64,000 nt of DNA. Source: Poseidonocella sedimentorum (GTDB taxonomy: Bacteria > Pseudomonadota > Alphaproteobacteria > Rhodobacterales > Rhodobacteraceae). The stretch lies in the NCBI RefSeq assembly GCF_900116005.1, contig NZ_FOYI01000010.1, forward strand, positions 62,001 to 126,000, read 5' to 3'. The translations under genes and the position numbers were made by a program. The notes under the pieces were generated by a model. It searched no databases and was not told the DNA's origin. It saw nothing but the letters and a program-made list of their open reading frames with translations. Below, one piece after another: positions 15,840 through 24,235 of the stretch (position 1 is the stretch's first letter; every line of letters begins with the position of its first letter).

Positions 15840-17029
15840 TCGCGGATCCGCAGCAAGGCATCGCACAGATGCCGCAAGGCGCCGCGCCCGCCCGGCTGTG
15901 GCAGCACCCAATCGGCCATGGCGAGAATTTCGGGGTGGCTATCCGACGGGCACACCGACAGGCCCGCCCGCTCCAGCGCCGCAAGATCATTCAGATCGTT
16001 GCCGATATATGCCAAATTCGCCCACCCTAGCTGTCGTTCCGCGAGCCAGTCTTCCAAGGCGGCGACCTTGTCGTCAACCGCATGTTGCACCTCGATGCGC
16101 AGCTTTTCGGCCCGGCGCAGGACCACGGGGTTGCGCTCCTTGGAGAGGATCATCAGCGCCACATCGCCCCGATCGCGCAGCATCGAGAGCCCCATCCCGT
16201 CCCCGCGCGAGGTGGTCACGCTTTCCCGGCCATCCTGATCGGTGTGAACGAGGTTGTCGGTGTGGACCCCGTCAAAATCCATCACCAGCGCGCGGACCTT
16301 TTCGAGCCGCTCAGGCCCAGGGTCGCTGGCGTGGCTGCTATTGGCGATGAGCGCGCAAAGCTCGAGATCCTGCACGCTGTCTATCTCCAGCGGCGGATGG
16401 TCCACCGGGCACAGGGCGACAGGGCCGCAAAACCGCTGGCCGGTCTTCTCGAAGGCCGCCACATCCACGCAGTAGAACGCGCCGTTCTCGCCATAGGCGG
16501 GCGGCAGATCCTGCCGGCGCTGCCGCTGGCGCGTCTCGTCATGGTTGGTCCCGCGTCCGAACCCCGCGTCATCCCGATGCCACAGGAACGTGTGGTTGGG
16601 CGTCACCGAAAGCGCGCAGCTCGCGTCCTGTTCGGCCATCTGCGCCAGCGCCCGGTCGATATCGTCGCCCGTTGTGAAGGGCGAGGTGCATTGCAGGAAC
16701 ACGAGCCGCCCGACGTCCGGCAGATCGGCGCGCAGCTCGCTCAGGGCATGCAGCCAGCCTGATTCGGAGGTCGCGCTGTCGCCGGACAGCTCCTCCGGCC
16801 GGGCGATCACCCGCGCACCAAAAGCCCGCGCCTCGGCCGCGATTCCGGGGCTGTCGGTCGAGACGTAGGTCGCGGCCACGCCCCTGGCCGCCACCCCGGC
16901 CCGCACCGCGCGCGCCACCAGCGACAGCCCGCCCACCTTCCGCAGATTCTTGCCGGGCACCCCCTTGGAGCCCCCGCGCGCAAGGATGACACAGGCCGTT
17001 GAACCGGCCGGGGACAAGGTAGAGGTCAT
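15836..17029 (-). CDS. neuA: CMP-nonulosonate synthetase fused to KdsC-type HAD phosphatase
   Basis: Codes for 397 residues. Residues 1-230 are a NeuA/KdsB-type cytidylyltransferase: VILARGGSKGVPGKNLR at residue 14, VSTDSPGIAAEA, LQCTSPFTTGDDID and a PPAYGENGAFY segment. Residues 245-397 form a HAD phosphatase of the KdsC type, with motif I VMDFDGVHTDN, motif II MILSKERN, the motif III lysine in DDKVAAL and motif IV YIGNDLNDLAAL, all intact. The order resembles animal CMAS. The phosphatase could remove phosphate from a 9-phospho-nonulosonate before activation. It overlaps the GT29 gene by 4 bp. Confidence 0.92.
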   Translation of the reverse strand: MTSTLSPAGSTACVILARGGSKGVPGKNLRKVGGLSLVARAVRAGVAARGVAATYVSTDSPGIAAEARAFGARVIARPEELSGDSATSESGWLHALSELRADLPDVGRLVFLQCTSPFTTGDDIDRALAQMAEQDASCALSVTPNHTFLWHRDDAGFGRGTNHDETRQRQRRQDLPPAYGENGAFYCVDVAAFEKTGQRFCGPVALCPVDHPPLEIDSVQDLELCALIANSSHASDPGPERLEKVRALVMDFDGVHTDNLVHTDQDGRESVTTSRGDGMGLSMLRDRGDVALMILSKERNPVVLRRAEKLRIEVQHAVDDKVAALEDWLAERQLGWANLAYIGNDLNDLAALERAGLSVCPSDSHPEILAMADWVLPQPGGRGALRHLCDALLRIRE

Positions 17030-17075
17030 TGCAATCAGGTCCCGGCCCAACCGGTGCGAAGGTGCATCCCGTTTC

Positions 17076-17104
17076 GTTTACAAAGCAGAACCTTGCGTGT
17101 AAAC
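17076..17104. promoter_or_regulatory. Inverted repeat in the divergent gap upstream of neuA
   Basis: GTTTAC at 17076-17081 and GTAAAC at 17099-17104 are separated by 17 bp in the 115-bp gap between divergent transcription units. Read on either strand, TTTACA stands 15 bp before TGTAAA, so the element could be a bidirectional promoter or an operator. Confidence 0.35.
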
Positions 17105-17144
17105 AACCCCGATCCCCGCAGTTGTTCCGAAGTCGATTTCCGCG

Positions 17145-17384
17145 ATGTTGTCTCGCCTCAAACAGACTGCCGCCGTCAAGGCCTTGTATCGTTCGCGAAA
17201 TCGTCCCGTGATTGGTGCGCCGGCTCGCGCGGTGATGCACATTCTCAAGCTCGAATGGCTGCAGATCGATCACCTGCGCCGCGCGAACCGCCGCCACAAC
17301 GCCGCGCAAAGGGACGTCTTGCGCGCCTTCAACGCCGAGACGCGCCGGCGCGCCGCGGGCAATTCGGGCCAGAGCGGGCGATGA
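17145..17384 (+). CDS. Small basic hypothetical protein, coupled to next gene
   Basis: Codes for 79 residues, rich in arginine, asparagine and alanine (HLRRANRRHNAAQRDVLRAFN), with no signal peptide or membrane helix. No family is recognised. The stop codon overlaps the ATG of the next gene (ATGA), which argues for real, coupled translation. It is the first gene after the divergent promoter gap. There is no clear ribosome site before the ATG at 17145, so the true start may be internal, for example at the methionine of MHILKLEW. Confidence 0.5.
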   Translation: MLSRLKQTAAVKALYRSRNRPVIGAPARAVMHILKLEWLQIDHLRRANRRHNAAQRDVLRAFNAETRRRAAGNSGQSGR

Positions 17385-18448
17385 GCGCGCCCGTTGTCAT
17401 ACCCTTCAGCGACGACAGCACCCTGTTTTTCGCCCAACGCATGCGCGCGCTCTTGCGCGATGTCCCGAACGCGCCGCCGGTGGCGCTCTGGCACTATCTT
17501 CCCGAAGACGCGCTCTCAATGCGCCAGTTCAAGGCGATCTTGCCGCAGGGCCCGGATCGGCGCGCGGTGGAGGAGGATCTCGCCGGGCTTTTTCTGCGCG
17601 ATGATATCGCGGGCGTGGTGACGAACCGGCTCTACCGCCCTCTGAGCGACGCGTTGCAGGATCCGTCGCTGCGCGCGCGGGCCGGGCGCCCGAGAGTGGT
17701 GGCTTTCGAGGGCGGGCTGGAGTTCTTCCCCAAGCGCGCCTACCTGCGCCGCCGATTTGCCGATAGCGTTTTTCTCGTCCCGCGCGGCGCGGCGGAAGAC
17801 TTCGAGACCGTCATGGAAACCTCCAACCTCAAGACCCGGCCCGGCGTGCTCGGCTTCGGCCATCCGGCCTTCCTGCATCCCGGCGCGGCGCTGAGCACGC
17901 AGCGGGGCGATCCGGGCGGAGACATCTGGTTCTTTGCCCAGGCGCTGTCGCCGTCGACACGGCGCGGCAGGCTGCATATCGTGAAGGTTCTCGCCGCGTT
18001 GGCGCGGCGCCATCCGGAGCGCAGCGTCTGGATCAAGCTGCGCCATCTGCCGGACGAAAATCAGCGCCACCTGCACCGCGAGCGCTATGACTATCCGAGC
18101 CTGATGGCCCGCCTCCCCGATCCGCCACCAAACCTGCGGACCATCGTGTGCGCGATGGACGAGGCGCTCGCGCGCACCGGGATCGGGATCACCTGCACCT
18201 CGACCGCCGCCGCCGATCTGGTCAGCAACGGCCGGCCCTGCATGATCCATCTCGATACGGTGGATTGCTACCGCGACCCGCTCGTCGCCCCGATGCGCCG
18301 GCTGTTCGGGGCGAGCGGGCTGATCGCGCCCCTTGCCGACGTGCTGTCGCTGTCGGTGCAGCCGCCCGACCCGGACTGGGCGCGCGATTTCTTTTGCCCC
18401 CCCGACCTCGGGGAACGGGTTTTGGCGCAGCTCGCCGCGCGCCCTTGA
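17381..18448 (+). CDS. Capsule-locus hypothetical protein, glycosyltransferase-like (GT-B-like)
   Basis: Codes for 355 residues from the ATG at 17381. The ORF extends upstream, but that frame conflicts with the small gene. Features are a Rossmann-like centre with GDIWFFAQALSPSTRRGRLH (near residue 185), a WIKLRHLPDENQRH loop, and a late segment TGIGITCTSTAAADLVSNGRP that resembles the donor-site region of GT-B transferases and of DUF6716-type capsule proteins. No catalytic residues can be assigned. Its position, coupled to the small gene and followed by other capsule genes, supports a role in polysaccharide assembly. Confidence 0.6.
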   Translation: MSAPVVIPFSDDSTLFFAQRMRALLRDVPNAPPVALWHYLPEDALSMRQFKAILPQGPDRRAVEEDLAGLFLRDDIAGVVTNRLYRPLSDALQDPSLRARAGRPRVVAFEGGLEFFPKRAYLRRRFADSVFLVPRGAAEDFETVMETSNLKTRPGVLGFGHPAFLHPGAALSTQRGDPGGDIWFFAQALSPSTRRGRLHIVKVLAALARRHPERSVWIKLRHLPDENQRHLHRERYDYPSLMARLPDPPPNLRTIVCAMDEALARTGIGITCTSTAAADLVSNGRPCMIHLDTVDCYRDPLVAPMRRLFGASGLIAPLADVLSLSVQPPDPDWARDFFCPPDLGERVLAQLAARP

Positions 18449-18580
18449 CGGCATCGCCGGCGGAACCGGACACGCCGCAGTTGCATCACCCTAGGGATTG
18501 TTTATGACCAAAGGGGGGAAATCAGGACCGTCGCGGTGCGAGCAGCGCCATAACAAAAGCACAGATCAGGTGGTGCATGC

Positions 18581-19738
18581 ATGGACGAAACGTTTCTGGT
18601 AAAACCGGCGGACAAGCCCTCCGACCGGGTGGCGATTGCCTTCAGCTCCTTGAACGCCAACGGCTTCAGTTTTTACAACATGTTCGAAAAATATTCGGAC
18701 AGCCTGCACCGGATCTATATCCGCGACCCCTATGACCAGTGGTACGACCGTGGCATCTCCGAGACGGTGACCGATTGGACCGGGGTCTCGCAGTTGGTGC
18801 AAAAGGCCGTGGCGGATCTCGGCGCATCGCAAAGTCTGACCTTCGGCGCGTCAATGGGGGGCTACGCCGCGATCCGCATGGCGCGGGAGATGGATGCCTC
18901 CGCCTGCCTTGCGATGTCTCCGCAGACGCTGCTGGACCGCCGCCTGCCCCACACCCCGCGAGAGCCTGTCTCGGACGCGAACCGCGATCTGGCGATGATG
19001 CTGGGGAGCTGGCGGCCGAGCAATGCCACGGTCTTCTTCGGCGCGGCGGATTTCGTCGATATCTACAACGTGCTGCGCGTGCCCTGGCAGGGCGCGAACC
19101 TGTTGCCCGTCGCGGATCAGGACCACCTCGTCTCGCAGTTCCTCCTGACCAAAAAAATCATGCTCTCGCTGGTGCAGAGCTTTGCCGAAACCGGGACGGT
19201 GCCCGCGCGCGCGCGGCTCGAAATGCGGGGCGTCTCGCTCGATACGCGCTGTTTCGATACGGTGCAGAGCGCGCTGATCACCCGCGTCGTCGAAGGCTAC
19301 TACCTCGACGCGCCCTGGGACGTGCTGACGCAGCTCAACGCGCTCAAGGCGCTTGGAAGCTGGGCCGATGGCTACCAGATCGAAGGGCGCATCCGCTCGA
19401 AACTCGGTGAGCATGACGCAGCCGTCGCCGCCGCGAAGGAAGCCGTCCGGCTGGCCCCGAAATCCGTCACGATATCGGATGCCTTTGCCGATATTCTCGA
19501 CCGTGCCGGCCAGACCGACGCCGCCATCAGCGCCTATCGCCGCAGCCTGAGCCTGCGCAAGAAGCACTACGGCGCCCTGTGCCGTCTGGGCGAATTGCTC
19601 TGGACCTCGGGCGAAACCGACGAAGCGCTGGACATGTTGCGCCAGGCGGTTGAAATACGGCCCCGTCTGGAACGGGCCTTTACGATCGCCAGCCGATTGG
19701 GGATAGACCGAACGCGCTTCACCGCGGCCTCGACTTGA
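18581..19738 (+). CDS. Alpha/beta-hydrolase-like protein with C-terminal TPR repeats
   Basis: Codes for 385 residues from an ATG with AGGTGG about 8 nt upstream. The N-terminal 220 residues look like an alpha/beta hydrolase: the nucleophile elbow FGASMGGYAA has serine in GxSxG, and a late D-H pair is possible (AADFVDIYN, DQDHLVSQFL). Residues 260-385 form helical repeats of the TPR type (KLGEHDAAVAAAKEAVRLAP, then a second and third unit ending AVEIRPRLERAF). Such fusions occur in capsule and O-antigen loci, where they may act as esterases or deacylases on surface sugars. It lies 27 bp upstream of the large glycosyltransferase gene. Confidence 0.7.
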   Translation: MDETFLVKPADKPSDRVAIAFSSLNANGFSFYNMFEKYSDSLHRIYIRDPYDQWYDRGISETVTDWTGVSQLVQKAVADLGASQSLTFGASMGGYAAIRMAREMDASACLAMSPQTLLDRRLPHTPREPVSDANRDLAMMLGSWRPSNATVFFGAADFVDIYNVLRVPWQGANLLPVADQDHLVSQFLLTKKIMLSLVQSFAETGTVPARARLEMRGVSLDTRCFDTVQSALITRVVEGYYLDAPWDVLTQLNALKALGSWADGYQIEGRIRSKLGEHDAAVAAAKEAVRLAPKSVTISDAFADILDRAGQTDAAISAYRRSLSLRKKHYGALCRLGELLWTSGETDEALDMLRQAVEIRPRLERAFTIASRLGIDRTRFTAAST

Positions 19739-19765
19739 CCTGACCCTTACGAAAAGACCAAGACC

Positions 19766-21832
19766 ATGCCATTGCGTCCCCCCAAACATTTCGCCCGTAA
19801 CCTTTTTCTCCGCTACTTTGGGGACGCCGCGATCAACTCTCTGCGCGAGGAGCTCAAGGTACAGCGCCAGAAGGCCGAGCTCGCGCGCGAGCAGCGCGAA
19901 GCGGCGCGGGAGCAGCGCGACACCGCCCGCAAGCAGCGCGAGGACGCCCGCCGCCAGCGCAAGGAAGCCCAGATCCAGGCGCGCGAGGCGCTCAAACGGG
20001 TCGACGGCAGCACGACCCCGCGGCATGTGAACTATCTCAAGAGCCTGAGCGCGACCCTCAAGGAGCTCGACACCGTCCGCGCCGAGGGCACCCCCCTGAG
20101 CGAAGCGCGGCTGGCGGTGCGGGAAGTCGCCCAGGGGATCTATCCCCCGATGTTCTCGCAGGTGTTTCCCAAACGGCACTGCCCGCCCGCGAGCGTCGCG
20201 TTCGCCACGGTCGCCAACAACCGCTTCCTGCCCGGGCTGCAGGTCCTTCTGGCGTCGCTGCTGGACGTCTACCCGGAACTGAACTCCGACGTGATTGTCT
20301 TCCATGACGGCACGATCACCGAATTTTCACAGCGGCGCCTGCAGGCGATGTATCCCAAGATCCGCTTCACCGTGCCGGACATGTCGTGGTTCTCCACGAT
20401 GGAGCTCGATTCGAGCAACCGCAAACGCATCGGCATCCTTGGCTACATGAGCGTCATGTCACTCACGCTGGAAGGTTACGAGCGGGTCATCGCCATCGAC
20501 AGCGATACCGCGATCATCGACGACATCAGCATGCTCTGGACCGGGCGCGACATCCCGCTGGGATCGGACGAAGGCCCGCTGCCGGTCGAACCCGATCGGA
20601 TCTATGCCTGTCAGGATTACGGCGCGCGGCGCTGGTCGGCGGTCTCGCAGGTCACCGGCCACCCGGTGATCAACTCGGGCATCATCTCGGTGCCCGCGCG
20701 CTACATGACCCCCGAGCATCAGGACGCGCTCAAGGATCTGGTGAAGCGCAACAACGAGCCGGTCTGCCCCCTGCTCGACCGCTTTGCCGATCAAAAGGCG
20801 TGGAACCGGTTCATCTGCGAGCGTGACCGCGACATCCTGCCGATCAATTTCAACTGCAACATCAAGTATCTCGATGGATTGCGCGGGGGCAGCACTGCCT
20901 TCGTCCGAATGGTGCATTTCGCCGGCTACAAGCCGTGGTTCGACGCGCTCTACACCGAGGCCGACCTGATCCCTGAGGAGTCGGGCCACGCGGTGCGCCC
21001 GACCGTCTGGCGCAACCTGTGCCACGACGTGCTCGGCCGCCTGCGCCAGCGGCAGTATCACCAGACGCTCGCGGCCGCGCCGGCCTATTTCACGCCCAAA
21101 TCCCCCGGGCGCCAGATCGACGGAGAGCCTGCGTGTTTCTTCATCGGCAACGGCCCCTCGCTCAACCAGACCGACCTCGGCCTGCTCGCCGGGTTCGAGA
21201 CCTTCGCGTTCAACTGGTTCATCCATCACGAGATGTTCGACGAGCTCAAACCCGATCACCTGGTTCTGGGATCGCACATGCTCTTCGGCGGCTGGCAAAC
21301 CCAGGATCCGAAATTGCCGGAGTCCTATCTCGGGGTGCTGCGCTCCAAGGCCCACAAACCCGTGCTCTGGACCAGCTTCTACTTCCGCGAATACTTCGAA
21401 ATGCACGGCATCGATCAGGAATTCGACATCCGCTACGTGTTGTTCGAAAAGCCCCAGAAGGATTTCATCGACGTCACCGGCGCGACCAACATGGACACCG
21501 ACGGCTTCACCCATGATGGCCGGACCGGTGTGCTGAGCGTCGCAACGCCGATCGCCCTCAAGATGGGCTACCGGCGCATTGGCCTTGTCGGCTGCGACAG
21601 CAACTACAACCAGACCGCCGAGCGCGAGAGCAACTATTTCTACGACAAGTCGCTCCATGCCTCGCTGGAGACAACACAGAAAAGCCTGACCGCCACATGG
21701 ACGGAGCACGGCCCCGGGTTCTTTGCCTATCTGCGGGTCGAACAGGAGCTCCAGCGCCTCGGCGGCGGGTTCCTCGATTGCACCATCGACGGCGCGCTGC
21801 CGCTCCCGAAAGGCAAACTCGAAGACCTTTAG
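19766..21832 (+). CDS. Fusion: coiled-coil, GT8-like glycosyltransferase, DUF115-like domain
   Basis: Codes for 688 residues in three parts. Residues 24-80 form a charged coiled-coil with tandem heptads. Residues 145-400 resemble a GT8-type GT-A transferase: FATVANNRFLPGLQVLLASL, the metal-binding AIDSDTAIIDD (DSD at 245-247), INSGIISVPARYM, and a late HFAGYKPW that fits the conserved HxxGxxKPW motif. Residues 455-688 begin CFFIGNGPSLNQTD and resemble the DUF115/MAF-type domain of flagellin and surface-sugar transferases. It probably adds sugars to the capsule or a surface protein. Both catalytic halves look intact. The fusion order is unusual. Confidence 0.72.
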   Translation: MPLRPPKHFARNLFLRYFGDAAINSLREELKVQRQKAELAREQREAAREQRDTARKQREDARRQRKEAQIQAREALKRVDGSTTPRHVNYLKSLSATLKELDTVRAEGTPLSEARLAVREVAQGIYPPMFSQVFPKRHCPPASVAFATVANNRFLPGLQVLLASLLDVYPELNSDVIVFHDGTITEFSQRRLQAMYPKIRFTVPDMSWFSTMELDSSNRKRIGILGYMSVMSLTLEGYERVIAIDSDTAIIDDISMLWTGRDIPLGSDEGPLPVEPDRIYACQDYGARRWSAVSQVTGHPVINSGIISVPARYMTPEHQDALKDLVKRNNEPVCPLLDRFADQKAWNRFICERDRDILPINFNCNIKYLDGLRGGSTAFVRMVHFAGYKPWFDALYTEADLIPEESGHAVRPTVWRNLCHDVLGRLRQRQYHQTLAAAPAYFTPKSPGRQIDGEPACFFIGNGPSLNQTDLGLLAGFETFAFNWFIHHEMFDELKPDHLVLGSHMLFGGWQTQDPKLPESYLGVLRSKAHKPVLWTSFYFREYFEMHGIDQEFDIRYVLFEKPQKDFIDVTGATNMDTDGFTHDGRTGVLSVATPIALKMGYRRIGLVGCDSNYNQTAERESNYFYDKSLHASLETTQKSLTATWTEHGPGFFAYLRVEQELQRLGGGFLDCTIDGALPLPKGKLEDL
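19886..19969 (+). repeat. 21-bp tandem repeat coding for heptads
   Basis: Four imperfect 21-bp units within the preceding large glycosyltransferase gene encode successive seven-residue units REQREAA, REQRDTA, RKQREDA and RRQRKEA. The repeat makes a charged coiled-coil and may vary in copy number between strains. Confidence 0.75.
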
Positions 21833-21856
21833 GGACCGGCGCGCGCCGCGCGCGGA

Positions 21857-22573
21857 CTAGCCTGCGATGAGCGCGAAGGTGGCGTAATGCGACTTCGGCG
21901 CGATTTCGGTGAGGTACTGCGGCGTGAAGCCGGCGTCTTCACACAGCGACCAGAATTCATCGAGCTGGTAGGAGGTCGCCTTGATGAAACGGTCCTTGTA
22001 CTGCTCGACCGACACATTGGCGCGGAAGTCGGAGTCACCGTTGTCATAGCGGATCTGGATCAGCCCGAGCGCACCGTCCTTGCACACCGCCCGCATCGCC
22101 TTGAGCACCTCATAGCCATAGCCCTTTGTCGGGAAATGCTGGAACACCGCAGTGCTGAGGATGATGTCCACAGGCTCGATCTGACCGACGATCTCCGAGG
22201 GCTCCCCGGTGAGCAGGACCGGGCGGAACAGGTCCGGCTTGCCCGCTTCGGTCAGAACGCGCGTGGCCTCGCCAAGGTTCTTTTCCGCGATGTCGACACC
22301 GTAATAGGCCTCGGCAACCTCCTTGAACGCAAACGCGTTGGCGCCGCCGCCTTGCCCCCATTCGAGCATGACCGGGCGCTGATCCGACAGGGGCCCGCGT
22401 TGCTTGGCAAACCGGCGCAGCGCGCCGAGCCGTTTGACGCTGCGATTGCCGATGCTCAGCCATTTCTTGTCATCCGCGTATTTCCCGACACCGCGCCAGT
22501 GCGACAATTCCTGCCGGCGGGTCTCGTCATCCATCTCGTTCCAGACGTCTGTGATGATCTGATTGATACTCAT
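21857..22573 (-). CDS. SAM-dependent methyltransferase
   Basis: Codes for 238 residues from the ATG at 22573 with AAGGA about 9 nt upstream. Class I methyltransferase features: motif I is MLEWGQGGGANAFAFKEVAE, then YYGVDIAEKNL, and a motif IV-like VDIILSTAVFQHFP. The first glycine-rich loop has W in place of the usual second acidic/glycine residue but is otherwise normal. Cytoplasmic. It is encoded on the same strand as the downstream end of two sulfotransferase genes, which suggests a role in modifying capsule sugars. Acceptor unknown. Confidence 0.85.
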   Translation of the reverse strand: MSINQIITDVWNEMDDETRRQELSHWRGVGKYADDKKWLSIGNRSVKRLGALRRFAKQRGPLSDQRPVMLEWGQGGGANAFAFKEVAEAYYGVDIAEKNLGEATRVLTEAGKPDLFRPVLLTGEPSEIVGQIEPVDIILSTAVFQHFPTKGYGYEVLKAMRAVCKDGALGLIQIRYDNGDSDFRANVSVEQYKDRFIKATSYQLDEFWSLCEDAGFTPQYLTEIAPKSHYATFALIAG

Positions 22574-22613
22574 GAAAAAGGTCCTTCTTTCGACGTCTGG
22601 GAAGGGCGCGGCA

Positions 22614-23348
22614 TCAGGTGTGCCACGCCGGAATGCGGCGGCCGAGCCGGGCTTCGATCGCCGCGACCGTAGGCGCCAGAAGCGGCTTGAGGCGCGCGCG
22701 CTCGGCGTCCGTTACCTCATAGGTGTTCATGACCTCTTCGACGCCCTTGTTGCGATGCGGCATCTTCTTGCGCGTCAGGTGGTCGTCATAGCCGAGGAAC
22801 TGTTCCAGCCGGTGGATCTCGCCGTCCGGGTCTTCCAGCATCTCCTCGAAAATGGAGATGTGCATCTGCTCGGGCGGAAACACGGCATCGTAAAACGCCA
22901 GGTGCTTTTCATATTGCGAGCGGAAGAGATAGGCCATCGTATGGTTCTTGGCCTCAAGCTCCTCTGCGCGGTCGAGCGCTGCGGTCATCGAGAGGGCATC
23001 GGGCTTGCGCTTCTTGGCGTGGAAGAAATTCGAGACCGCCCGCTCCACCGGATCGCGCAGGCTCCAGACGATGCGCGCATCGGGGTTGTAGGCGTGAATG
23101 CGCTCGGCGGCGGTGGCCACGAGGCTGTAGGATGGGCTCTTTTCGCCGCGCAGACGGTAGTCGCCGTCCATGTCGAAGTTCTCGAAATAGGCGTCGAACC
23201 CTTCGGCGAAATTGCCGTCATGGTCGAAAAAGTGCAGCTCGCTCTTGGCCATGTCGATATCCGAACGCCGACCAAGCGCCGCGCGCAGGCTCGTTGTCCC
23301 TGATTTCATCGCCCCGACGATGAAGAAGTCGATCTGGCTGGTGCCCAT
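22614..23348 (-). CDS. Sulfotransferase (NDST/Sulfotransfer_1-like)
   Basis: Codes for 244 residues. The PAPS 5'-phosphosulfate loop FFIVGAMKSGTTSLRAAL is at residues 8-25, with the catalytic-type lysine and threonines. The 3'-phosphate motif WSLRDPVERAVSNFFH is near residue 95, and EKSPSY at 70 is typical of heparan-sulfate-type sulfotransferases. It would move a sulfo group from PAPS to a sugar hydroxyl or amine. It sits between a methyltransferase gene and a second sulfotransferase gene, all on the minus strand. Cytosolic or membrane-associated; no signal peptide. Confidence 0.88.
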   Translation of the reverse strand: MGTSQIDFFIVGAMKSGTTSLRAALGRRSDIDMAKSELHFFDHDGNFAEGFDAYFENFDMDGDYRLRGEKSPSYSLVATAAERIHAYNPDARIVWSLRDPVERAVSNFFHAKKRKPDALSMTAALDRAEELEAKNHTMAYLFRSQYEKHLAFYDAVFPPEQMHISIFEEMLEDPDGEIHRLEQFLGYDDHLTRKKMPHRNKGVEEVMNTYEVTDAERARLKPLLAPTVAAIEARLGRRIPAWHT

Positions 23349-23485
23349 TCCAGGTCTCCGGCGTAAGGTATCGCCCGGTTTGTTACGTCAATTCCCTGCC
23401 AATGCAAGCGCTCAAGCCGGTTTGGGCGCAGAGCGTCCGCAGCAGGGACCGGGGCGCCACCGCGCCCGCGGAGGCCAGACCGGTA

Positions 23486-24226
23486 TCACGACCGGGGATA
23501 GAACCGCGCGTAATCCTCGGCATAGCGTTCGCGGATCACCTTATGGGTCGCGGCGCTCATCACATCGGCGGGCTTGAGCCCGACCTCCAGGCGCATGTTC
23601 TTTGACGGCAGGGCGCCGATATCGGCCCCGAACCGCATCCGCGATTCATAACGCACATGCGCCCAATCGCGCTGCGTCGTCTCCACCTTGCCGACAAAAT
23701 CGGGCACCACGATCCCGTCGTGAACGAGGACCGACACCTGCGAACGGACGTGAAGGTCGCAATCGGCGTCTTCATGCGCCGCGACGCATTCGGCGAAGGC
23801 ATGAAAGTCCATGCCCCGCTCGACACCCATCGCCACGAAAGCGCGCGAGAGCGACCCGCCGTTTTCCACCAGCTTGTTGTTCCAGCACGAATAAAGCCGC
23901 ATCGCCGGATGGCGCACAAAGGAAAATGCCCAGATCCGCGGCCGCTCGGGCAGGGCCTGGAATTCTGCCAGCGTCATGCTGCGCACGAGGGACGGATCCT
24001 GTTCCGCCCAGAACCTGTCCTTGTTGGGGACGATCCCTTCGGGCATGGGCAGGTTGTAGCTTGCCGCCAGCCGCGTGCGGATCGATGAATTCGCCGCCTT
24101 GGGGACGCGAAGATAGGCGAGCCCCTGTGCCGGGAGCAGCATCACATGACGATCGACCAAAGATGCGGCCGGGGCCGGCGCCTCGTTTTCAGAGCGCCCC
24201 AATAACCACTTCCACCGTTCCCCCAT
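23486..24226 (-). CDS. Sulfotransferase family 2-like protein
   Basis: Codes for 246 residues. A PAPS loop variant YLRVPKAANSSIRTRL is near residue 38 and the 3'-phosphate motif AFSFVRHPAMRLYSCW is near 100. Both match the Sulfotransfer_2 (carbohydrate, chondroitin-type) family. The ATG at 24226 has a G-rich ribosome site. The gene follows the glycosyltransferase gene upstream by 9 bp, so they are probably co-transcribed. With the previous gene, this gives two distinct sulfotransferases in one capsule locus. Acceptor unknown. Confidence 0.82.
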   Translation of the reverse strand: MGERWKWLLGRSENEAPAPAASLVDRHVMLLPAQGLAYLRVPKAANSSIRTRLAASYNLPMPEGIVPNKDRFWAEQDPSLVRSMTLAEFQALPERPRIWAFSFVRHPAMRLYSCWNNKLVENGGSLSRAFVAMGVERGMDFHAFAECVAAHEDADCDLHVRSQVSVLVHDGIVVPDFVGKVETTQRDWAHVRYESRMRFGADIGALPSKNMRLEVGLKPADVMSAATHKVIRERYAEDYARFYPRS

Positions 24227-24235
24227 GCGGGCCCC

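Noticed and set aside
13917-16238. Plus-strand open frame of 773 codons
   Set aside because: Antisense to the epimerase, GT29 and NeuA genes, with no recognisable domain; a shadow.
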